Of a DNA stretch of 7,546 nt, positions 1-6,150 are shown one piece after another. Under the pieces are notes generated by a model. That model was not told the origin of the DNA, did not search any database, and saw only the letters and a program-made list of their open reading frames with translations. Both the position numbers and the translations under genes were made by a program. The stretch covers positions 16,162 through 23,707 of the forward strand of contig JANLFZ010000027.1 in the NCBI GenBank assembly GCA_024653385.1, in the 5' to 3' direction. Source of the stretch: Thermoguttaceae bacterium. GTDB taxonomy: Bacteria; Planctomycetota; Planctomycetia; Pirellulales; Thermoguttaceae. How positions within the stretch are numbered: position 1 is the first letter of the stretch; each line of letters starts with the position of its first letter.

Positions 1-367
1 AGACCCGGCCGCGGGCCACGACCAGCGGCACGACCCACGAGGCTTCGGGCCCGGCCGACGGTTCGATATCGACGAGCGCCGACCAGGTCTTCCCCTGGTC
101 CGCGCTGATCGTCGAGACGACGTGCTGCCCCTTCTGCCCCTCGACGCCCGGCCCGGTCGTCAGCGTGCAGAGCCAGTTGCCGTCGCGCGTGACGACGACG
201 TACGGCTGGTCGCAGTAGCCTTCGTCGGGAATGACGCGACCGGCTCGGATGTCGCGCGCGTCGATCCTCTCGCCTTGCGGGGGTGAGGGGGCCTTCAACT
301 CGGCCGCGCCTCCGGTCGAGAGCATCCCAAGGACCAGCAGTGCGATCAAGGACATCACGCGGAGCAT
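1..367 (-). CDS. Secreted sialidase/BNR-type (Asp-box) protein, N-terminal part, cut by the left window edge
   Basis: The first 122 residues of a longer protein are present and the frame is open to the window edge. The ATG has a GAGG Shine-Dalgarno five bases upstream. Residues 1-22 form a signal peptide (MLRV, then a Leu/Ile/Val-rich core, cleavage likely after GGAA), so the product is exported. The mature start reads on to GYCDQPYVVVTRDGNWLC (50-67), then a perfect Asp box, SADQGKTW (residues 88-95, pattern SxDxGxTW), followed by DIEPSAGPEASWVVP. Asp boxes mark beta-propeller blades of sialidases and BNR-repeat proteins. Planctomycetes carry many such proteins annotated as exo-alpha-sialidase, often without proven activity. 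The catalytic Tyr/Glu and most of the Arg triad of a true sialidase would lie in the missing part, so neuraminidase activity cannot be claimed; a role in glycan binding or hydrolysis is inferred. It follows the large glycosidase-like gene by 36 bases, probably in the same transcript. A start at Met5 is possible but lies farther from the ribosome binding site. Confidence 0.85.
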   Translation of the reverse strand, partial: MLRVMSLIALLVLGMLSTGGAAELKAPSPPQGERIDARDIRAGRVIPDEGYCDQPYVVVTRDGNWLCTLTTGPGVEGQKGQHVVSTISADQGKTWSALVDIEPSAGPEASWVVPLVVARGRV

Positions 368-370
368 GAA

Positions 371-376
371 CACCTC
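371..376 (-). promoter_or_regulatory. Ribosome binding site of the sialidase-like gene
   Basis: On the minus strand the sequence GAGGTGTTC directly precedes the ATG at 367. The GAGG core lies five bases before the start codon, which supports this ATG over the in-frame ATG four codons later. No promoter-like sequence was seen in the 36-base gap to the upstream stop codon, which fits co-transcription. Confidence 0.55.
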
Positions 377-403
377 ACGCCGGTCAGATCCAGACACCAG
401 CCA

Positions 404-3400
404 CTAACGGGGCCGATTCAGTTCAACCATTTCGACGCGTGGCGGTGACCGGAGGTCGCTCAGGAACCGCTTGGCCACGATCTGGTGGCCTTCGTGCAAC
501 AGGACGTACACGTCCGCCTCGCTGCCGGTCGCCGGGTTTGCAAGGTATTCGACCTGCGCCGCCTCGCACTTGCCCGCTTCCGGACGCCTTGCGGGCCAGA
601 AGCCCTGGCGCACGCCGACGAGCCCGGTCTGCCGCGGGATGACCAGCGAGATCGACTCGTCGAAGTGGTTGGGGGCCAACAGCGTCGCGTACTCGGGAAC
701 CCAAGTGCCCATGCGCCAACCGAAATGGGGTTGTGGGGTCGCGCTCGGCACGCCCACGAAGTTCGGGTACGACTTGGTCAGCCGGTTCGGCCGAAATCGA
801 GCGTCCAGCGCGACCAGTTCCTCCGCCCCGGCCAGGTCGATCGGCCGCACCTTCTGCCGAAGGAAGAAGTACGGCTGCGCCGCCGGGAAGACGTAGACCT
901 GCTCGACGCGGACCTTGGCGTCGGCCCAACTCACCCGCGCCGCGACGGCGGCCGGGCCTTGGGAGAGAAGTTCGATCCGGCCCGGGGCGTCCTCCTGCCG
1001 CGTCTTCTTCTCGTGGATGAACTCCACCGTGTTGGTGCTGGGTTTGGCCGGGTCGTGGCGGCTGAACGTGCCGTAGTCGACGCCGAGACTCTTGTGCCCG
1101 TAGTCGCGGCCGGTCCTGGCCGAGCGCAACGAGGTCACCGTGCCTCCGGCCGCCTCCGAGAGGACGACCGAGAGCCGTGCGTTCTCGACCTTGAGCGTTC
1201 CCTTGCCGCTGCCGAGGTTCTCCGCGGCGCACCGCAGGTCGGTGGCCGCGTCGGCGGAACCGCGGCAGAGATAGTACACGCGCCCCGCGCGGGGCGGCAC
1301 GTCGGCAAGGAAGGCCACTCGTGCCGAAGCCCCCTGGCCTGCCGGCGGCACGTCAAGCGTCTCGCCGAGGTTCCACACCTGGCCGGCGACGGGCTTTCCG
1401 TCGTCGGTGCGCACGCACCACGGACCTTGACCCGTCGGGGGTGCGAACGACACGAGTTCCCGCACCAACGGCGCGGCCCGGCCGTTGAACACCACGATCG
1501 CCGCCACGGCGTCGGCAACCGCGTGGTATTTCGCCGGCTTCTGGGCCAAGAAGACCTCGCGCTCGATCGGCGCCGTGGCGCGCGGCGGCGAAAACTCGAT
1601 GCGCAGCGTTTCGGGCTGGAGCACGGGCTGGTCGCCCGGGGCCGGTCTTCTGCCTTCCAGTTCGAGCGTCACCTGTTGGCCTTCGGGAACGGCCAGCGGG
1701 TACGCGCGGCCACGGAAGCTCAGCCTGCCGTCGAGCGGGGCCGTCTTGCCGTAAGGGCTGGTCGCGGCGCGCACCGCGACGCGGGGACGTTCGCCGTCGA
1801 GCACCGTCTCGGCAAGCTCGGGTTCGGCCGGCCTCAAGACGACCAACTCGCGCAATGCCACCGCGCGGCGCCCGTCGAAATCGAGATCGAAGTAGATCGT
1901 CTTGCGTCCCCAATCGGCCGTCGCGGCCACGGCAATCGGCACCGCGACCGTCTTCTTTTCGCCAGGGCCGAGTTCGACGGCGGCCGGGCGGCCGGAGATC
2001 GTGGGGATGACCGCCCCCGCGGCGATCGTCCCGCGAACCGGCTTATCGGTGAGGTTCGTCGCCTCGACGAGGACCTCCCGGCTCTGGCCCGGCTCGAAAG
2101 CCAAGGCCGGCGTGGCGATCCGCACCGGCGACCGCACGAACTGGTACGCACCGTAGTAGCGCAGCGTGTCGGTGGCCCGGACGAGGTCGCCGTCCGGGCG
2201 GGTCTCCAGCGGCTCGAACATGCGCCCGTCGCGGGTCAAGGCCACGGCCTCGCTCAGCGGCAGCCCCCGCGACTCGATCGCCATGCGCAACGGGCGCGCC
2301 TGGGCGATGTCTTCGTTGAAGGCCACGACGAACTCCGTGTCGCCCGACCAAAGCCGGCCCACCATGCATTGCGGCGCGGCGGCGTAGCGCGCGAAGTCGG
2401 CTTTTCCCCACTGTTGCACGAGGGGCAGCCAATAGGCTTCGGACTGCACTTCCGAGAGCGGGCCGTTGACGTAGAGCACCTCCGACGATCCGACCGGGAC
2501 GAGCACGTCGCGAGGGATATCGCCCCGCGCCAAGGCCGAGACGACACGCGCCCGGCTCGTGTCGAGGTACGGCCGGGGCTGCACGGGGGCCGAAATCGCC
2601 GTGCCCCGCGACCGGCCGAAGACCTCGCCCGTCAGGCGGATCGAATCCTCCGGCATGGTGTAGCGCGGGGTGCGGGTCTCGGCGGCCACGTTCGACGTGG
2701 ACCATTGGGCCCATTCCAGGGCGAGGTTGCACACCCGGGCCTCGCCGGGATATTGGGCCGGGGCCTCCTTCATCGGCACGTTGGACTTGGCGTAGCGAAG
2801 GGCAAGCGAAACCATCGGCGTCGCTCCCACCGAGGCCGCCGGCACGGCGAAATCGAGGCGAACCTCGCCGGCCGGCGCCTCGCGCGATGCCGTCTGGCGG
2901 CCGTTGACGATCAGGTCGATCCGGTTCGGCCAGATCGCCCGGCCGCAAAGCCGCAACACGTGGTCGCGGTTCGGGCTTGCCGGGAGGAAGAAGGTCGTCT
3001 CGTCGCCGACCGCGGGCGTCCAGCGGAAGGTGCGCCGGGGGTCGGCGCCGGTCGAGGGCTTGCCGCCCCAGGTCTCGCGCTGGCTGAATCCTAAGCGGAG
3101 GAATTGGTCGTCGCTCTCGGCCCCGACATCCACGAACACGTTGAGGTCGTCGCCGCGCACGTTCGAGGCGGCCGTCGGCGGAGCGGTCTCTTTCAAGCCG
3201 ACCAGCGCCGCCATGCTCGGATCGGCCGAGACGATCAAGCGGCGCGAGCCGCCGCTGAGCCACCGGCGCAGGACCTCGGCGATCGGTTCGCCGGCCGCGT
3301 TGGCGCCCAGACCGCACCCGTAGGTCGGTGCGATGACCAGGCGAAAGGGCGCGAGCCGCTCGGTGGTGACCAGGCCGTCGGGCAGCACGTCGAAGGGCAC

Positions 3401-4708
3401 GCAAAGCCGCCGCAGCGTCTGGACCGTCTGGTACAGCTCGTCTTCGTGCCCGGCGGCGCTGGCCAGGCGCCAGTCGTTCACGAGCAGCGCCACCTGGGCG
3501 GTTTGCTCGGTCTGGTGGATCGAGTCGAACGCCCGCTTCAAGAGCGTGGCGTACAGCAGGTTCTTCTCGCAGTAGGTCTTGCCGAACTCGCGGCAGGGTT
3601 CGAGATTCGAGCCTTCCCACCATTCGTTCCACGAGAGGTGCAAGAGGGCCTCGCTGCGCCGCGCGAGGGCCCCGACCCAGAAGCGGTCGAAGTGGAACGG
3701 GTCGGGCAGGTACGCCATGCCCGGCACGCGGATGTCCCAGTCGAAGTAGTAGTTCTTGAAGTGGTCGAGGAAGACGGTGTGGTACTTGCGGGCGATCGTG
3801 GCCTGGAGGAATCGCTGGGCGTCTTCGTCGTGCGGCGGCCCGAAGATGCCGGCGTAGGAGTGCGGCCCGCCAAAGACCCGCGCGAACTCGCCGTACCCGA
3901 AGTGCATGTAAGGACCGTAGCCCACGTCGAACGACGCGCGCATGCCCGGCAGGTGGAACTCGCGCTGGACCAGGCTGTCGAGCTTCTCCCACTCGCGCTG
4001 CCAGAGGCGGTACTGGTAGTCGATCGACGCGGCGCGGAGCGGGCCCCGACCCGAGAAGCTCATCTCGATCTCGTCGAAGCCGCCGTAGGCGCTCTTCCAG
4101 GCCCGATTCAGTGCCGCCACGTCGCCGTACCGCTGGCGGAGGAACGCGCGGAAGCCCGCGTGATCGACCGTCGTCTTGGGCGAGCCGTTGCGCGAGTAGA
4201 CGAGCTGGAGCGGGCGTCCGTCGAGCTTGGGCCAGACGGGCGACCGGGCAAAATCGCGGAGCCACTGATAGACATCGCGTTTCTCGGAGACGTTCTTCGA
4301 GAACTCGGCCATCTCGAAGTTCTGGCCGTCCTGGTAGTAGGCCATCCAGATGTCGTAGCCCTCCTTGCGCAGCGACTCGGCCGCTTCCATCACCACCGCC
4401 TCGCGCATCCGGTTGCCCTCGCCCTTCCAGTCGGGCGCCCAGTAGTCCATGAAGTGGTGCGTCAGTCCCCACTCCGACGCCTGCCACAGCGACCGGCGGT
4501 TGTCGCGCAGCGTGCGCGAATCGTAGTAACCGGCAAGCGGCGTGTTGTGGATGCCGCCGATCCAACTGCCCAGTTCGCGATCGTAGTCCCAGGTGTACCA
4601 GTAGAAGAACACGTCGCCGATCCAGGGGCGGTCCAAGGCGGCGGCAGGACCCGTCGCGGCAACGATCGCGGCGGCCAGTAGAATCGCGGTGCGCGCCCGA
4701 GGGATCAT
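404..4708 (-). CDS. Large secreted multidomain glycosidase-like protein (GH99/WbsX-like barrel with GH42- and GH38-like accessory domains)
   Basis: The product is 1434 residues. The start is the ATG at 4708: it has an AAGGAA Shine-Dalgarno nine to ten bases upstream and begins a clear signal peptide (MIPRARTAILLAAAIVAATG, likely cleaved after Ala24). Residues 28-395 resemble the GH99-like/WbsX barrel: FFYWYTWDYD (34-43), PLAGYYDSRTL (57-67), HHFMDYWAPDW (84-94), and the hallmark SWNEWWEGSNLEP (359-371) with Glu362 and Glu365 three residues apart, the spacing of the catalytic pair in GH99. Residues 186-213 (FRAFLRQRYGDVAALN, then AW) look like the GH42 signature. Residues 402-505 resemble the GH42 trimerisation (glutamine-amidotransferase-like) fold and seem to resume at 718-860 after a beta-rich insert (about 515-700, with VLRLCGR and IDLIVNGRQ). 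Residues 865-960 look Ig-like. Residues 1062-1420 resemble the GH38 C-terminal beta domain (RVAFLADVPPRAGRVYYL, 1130-1147; LKVENARLSVVLSEAAGGTV, 1172-1191). Activity on a complex, possibly alpha-mannosidic glycan is inferred; the exact family and substrate are unknown. The gene lies 26 bases after the oxidoreductase stop. Confidence 0.85.
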   Translation of the reverse strand: MIPRARTAILLAAAIVAATGPAAALDRPWIGDVFFYWYTWDYDRELGSWIGGIHNTPLAGYYDSRTLRDNRRSLWQASEWGLTHHFMDYWAPDWKGEGNRMREAVVMEAAESLRKEGYDIWMAYYQDGQNFEMAEFSKNVSEKRDVYQWLRDFARSPVWPKLDGRPLQLVYSRNGSPKTTVDHAGFRAFLRQRYGDVAALNRAWKSAYGGFDEIEMSFSGRGPLRAASIDYQYRLWQREWEKLDSLVQREFHLPGMRASFDVGYGPYMHFGYGEFARVFGGPHSYAGIFGPPHDEDAQRFLQATIARKYHTVFLDHFKNYYFDWDIRVPGMAYLPDPFHFDRFWVGALARRSEALLHLSWNEWWEGSNLEPCREFGKTYCEKNLLYATLLKRAFDSIHQTEQTAQVALLVNDWRLASAAGHEDELYQTVQTLRRLCVPFDVLPDGLVTTERLAPFRLVIAPTYGCGLGANAAGEPIAEVLRRWLSGGSRRLIVSADPSMAALVGLKETAPPTAASNVRGDDLNVFVDVGAESDDQFLRLGFSQRETWGGKPSTGADPRRTFRWTPAVGDETTFFLPASPNRDHVLRLCGRAIWPNRIDLIVNGRQTASREAPAGEVRLDFAVPAASVGATPMVSLALRYAKSNVPMKEAPAQYPGEARVCNLALEWAQWSTSNVAAETRTPRYTMPEDSIRLTGEVFGRSRGTAISAPVQPRPYLDTSRARVVSALARGDIPRDVLVPVGSSEVLYVNGPLSEVQSEAYWLPLVQQWGKADFARYAAAPQCMVGRLWSGDTEFVVAFNEDIAQARPLRMAIESRGLPLSEAVALTRDGRMFEPLETRPDGDLVRATDTLRYYGAYQFVRSPVRIATPALAFEPGQSREVLVEATNLTDKPVRGTIAAGAVIPTISGRPAAVELGPGEKKTVAVPIAVAATADWGRKTIYFDLDFDGRRAVALRELVVLRPAEPELAETVLDGERPRVAVRAATSPYGKTAPLDGRLSFRGRAYPLAVPEGQQVTLELEGRRPAPGDQPVLQPETLRIEFSPPRATAPIEREVFLAQKPAKYHAVADAVAAIVVFNGRAAPLVRELVSFAPPTGQGPWCVRTDDGKPVAGQVWNLGETLDVPPAGQGASARVAFLADVPPRAGRVYYLCRGSADAATDLRCAAENLGSGKGTLKVENARLSVVLSEAAGGTVTSLRSARTGRDYGHKSLGVDYGTFSRHDPAKPSTNTVEFIHEKKTRQEDAPGRIELLSQGPAAVAARVSWADAKVRVEQVYVFPAAQPYFFLRQKVRPIDLAGAEELVALDARFRPNRLTKSYPNFVGVPSATPQPHFGWRMGTWVPEYATLLAPNHFDESISLVIPRQTGLVGVRQGFWPARRPEAGKCEAAQVEYLANPATGSEADVYVLLHEGHQIVAKRFLSDLRSPPRVEMVELNRPR

Positions 4709-4716
4709 AGGTCGAG

Positions 4717-4723
4717 GTTCCTT
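4717..4723 (-). promoter_or_regulatory. Ribosome binding site deciding the start of the large glycosidase-like gene
   Basis: AAGGAAC on the minus strand lies nine bases before the ATG at 4708. The same reading frame stays open for another 354 codons upstream, inside the oxidoreductase gene, so this site together with the signal peptide that follows is what fixes the true start. The site sits within the 26-base gap, so translational coupling with the preceding gene is plausible. Confidence 0.65.
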
Positions 4724-4734
4724 GGGACTGGGTT

Positions 4735-6057
4735 TCACAACCGCCAGGGCGCGCGCATGCCGCGGGAGCCCATGCGCGCGGCCTCGGGGTCGTCGAGGAT
4801 TCGCTCCTGGACGGGGTCCCAGCGGATCTTCCGGCCGGAGCGGATCGCGATGTCGGAAACCTGGCTGACCAGGTCGGACCGCACGGCATCGTCCACGGGG
4901 CTTACCGTGGGCTGGCGCGTGCGCACGCACTGGATGAAATGCGCCTCGTGGCCCGCGCTGTGCGGCAGGCGCACGCCGCCGGGCCGGACCGTGGCGGTGC
5001 GCAGGGATTCGGGCTCGGTCACCAGGCCCATGTACGACAAGGCGACCCAGCCTTCGGTGCCGATGATCTTGGCGTAGTTGCCCTGTTGTTCGAGCCGGGG
5101 ATCGGTTTCGGGCGAGACGCCCCAGGCCTGGAACGTCATCGTCACCCCCGAGCCGAACCGGATGTGTACGTCCCAGTCGAGGACGGCGTCGTTGGCGCCC
5201 TCGGTGGGAATCACGCCGGTTCCTTCGACTTCCCAAATGCCCTGCTGGTGCGTGTCGAAGGCCCATTGGAGCAGATCGAGCGGATGGGCGGCCCAACCGG
5301 CGATGAATCCCAGGGCATAGTCGCGCACGTGATACCACCCCGGGCCGCTGTCGGGACAACCGCTGTAGGGGCGCCAAGGGGCCGGCCCGAGCCACAACTC
5401 GTAATCGAGCCCCGGCGGCACCGGGCGCGGCGTGGTCGAGCCCCCGCGCACGCTGTTGGGGGCCTTGACGACGATGTGCCGGACTTCGCCGATGTGCCCG
5501 TTGCGAACCAACTCGGCCCCGTGCCGGCACACCGACGACGAGCGCGACTCGGTGCTGTACTGGAAGACCCGGCCGTAACGCCGCACCGCGTCGCGGCAGG
5601 CGAGATCCTCCTCGACGCTGATGCCCAGCGGCTTCTCGACGTGGACATCCTTGCCGGCCTTCATCGCCGCAATGGCCATGGGCACGTGCCAGTGGTCGGG
5701 CGTGGCGATGCCGACGGCGTCGATGTCGTCGCGGGCCAACACCTCGCGGAAGTCGACATAGGCCGCGCAATCCGTGTTACCGTAATGGCGGTCGACCACC
5801 TGCTTGGCCGCCTCGCGCACGTGCTTCCACACGTCGCAGACGGCCACCACCTGGGCCCCGGGGCAACCCATCTGCTCGCGCAGGTTCAACAGGCCGCGCG
5901 GCCCCACGCCCAGGTAACCGAGCACCACGCGGTCGCTCGCCGCGGGGCGGTCCGCCAGCCCGAGGGCCGTACCGGGAACCCACCACGGAACGGCCACCGC
6001 CGCCGACGCTCGGAGGAACTCCCGCCGAGAACAACGCCAAGACGCAGAGCTGCTCAT
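4735..6057 (-). CDS. Gfo/Idh/MocA family oxidoreductase with a twin-arginine export signal
   Basis: A complete 440-residue NAD(P)-dependent sugar or polyol oxidoreductase of the Gfo/Idh/MocA family. The Tat signal is SRREFLR at residues 10-16, followed by a mildly hydrophobic stretch to about residue 35, so the folded protein, probably with bound cofactor, is predicted to leave the cytoplasm. The Rossmann domain begins with VVLGYLGVGPRG (44-55, GxGxxG-like), continues with VVAVCDVW (70-77), GIATPDHWHVPMAIAAMKAGK (starting at 116) and the family hallmark HVEKPLG (139-145) with Lys142. The C-terminal alpha/beta domain has GWAAHPLDLLQWAF (254-267), where His258 occupies the usual catalytic position. 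The C-terminus WDPVQERI...EAARMGSRGMRAPWRL has the MRxPWxL ending common in planctomycetal and Bacteroidetes secreted members. The usual length is 420-460 residues, so it is intact. The ATG at 6057 has a strong GGGAGG ribosome binding site. It lies between the HEAT gene and the glycosidase-like gene. Related secreted enzymes oxidise sugars or glycosides; the substrate here is unknown. Confidence 0.95.
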   Translation of the reverse strand: MSSSASWRCSRREFLRASAAVAVPWWVPGTALGLADRPAASDRVVLGYLGVGPRGLLNLREQMGCPGAQVVAVCDVWKHVREAAKQVVDRHYGNTDCAAYVDFREVLARDDIDAVGIATPDHWHVPMAIAAMKAGKDVHVEKPLGISVEEDLACRDAVRRYGRVFQYSTESRSSSVCRHGAELVRNGHIGEVRHIVVKAPNSVRGGSTTPRPVPPGLDYELWLGPAPWRPYSGCPDSGPGWYHVRDYALGFIAGWAAHPLDLLQWAFDTHQQGIWEVEGTGVIPTEGANDAVLDWDVHIRFGSGVTMTFQAWGVSPETDPRLEQQGNYAKIIGTEGWVALSYMGLVTEPESLRTATVRPGGVRLPHSAGHEAHFIQCVRTRQPTVSPVDDAVRSDLVSQVSDIAIRSGRKIRWDPVQERILDDPEAARMGSRGMRAPWRL

Positions 6058-6063
6058 GGGACA

Positions 6064-6072
6064 CCCTCCCTT
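6064..6072 (-). promoter_or_regulatory. Strong ribosome binding site of the oxidoreductase gene
   Basis: AAGGGAGGG on the minus strand is followed by TGTCCC and the ATG at 6057, placing a near-consensus Shine-Dalgarno six bases from the start. It supports MSSSASW as the true N-terminus, which leaves the usual short n-region before the twin arginines. Confidence 0.65.
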
Positions 6073-6116
6073 CGCGCGCCAATTGCGGCCTGACCGGAAA
6101 CATGGGTTGCCCGCGT

Positions 6117-6144
6117 TGCAGCGCGGTCTTGTGACCGTGCCGCA
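6117..6144 (-). terminator. Hairpin just downstream of the HEAT gene; possible terminator or intercistronic processing stem
   Basis: On the minus strand TGCGGCACGGTC and GACCGCGCTGCA pair around the tetraloop ACAA, giving a 12-bp stem with one A-C mismatch and one G-U pair. It begins seven bases after the HEAT stop codon, a typical terminator position. No T-tract follows on the minus strand, so it is not a canonical intrinsic terminator. It may attenuate transcription, protect an mRNA 3' end, or be one copy of a dispersed palindromic repeat. Read on the plus strand, the stem is followed within a few bases by CTATTTCTTTT, so it could stop antisense transcription, but no plus-strand gene ends here. 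Confidence 0.4.
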
Positions 6145-6150
6145 GCGGGG

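Noticed and set aside
485..4681. Long plus-strand open frames (485-3094 and 3104-4681) lying opposite the glycosidase-like gene.
   Set aside because: They are rich in Arg, Ala, Gly and His without recognisable domains, and they mirror a gene with clear family motifs on the other strand. High GC content makes such antisense frames common.
2043..4889. A 948-codon minus-strand frame overlapping the glycosidase-like gene.
   Set aside because: It is a frame-shifted reading of the real gene, dominated by Arg, Pro and Gly. It has no signal peptide or family resemblance.
404..5770. A single 1788-codon minus-strand frame, seemingly a longer version of the large glycosidase-like protein.
   Set aside because: The first 354 codons overlap the oxidoreductase gene in another frame and encode a low-complexity Arg/Pro/Gly-rich sequence with no domain. 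The signal peptide and the Shine-Dalgarno sequence place the real start at 4708.
5777..6103. A possible small minus-strand gene starting at 6103, ahead of the oxidoreductase start.
   Set aside because: It overlaps the oxidoreductase in another frame, has no evident ribosome binding site and shows no motif; the strong ribosome binding site belongs to the ATG at 6057.
6058..6150. A sigma-70-type promoter for the oxidoreductase in the gap after the HEAT gene.
   Set aside because: No convincing TATAAT-like box with a correctly spaced -35 element was found on the minus strand; the gap is GC-rich and mostly taken up by the hairpin and the ribosome binding site.
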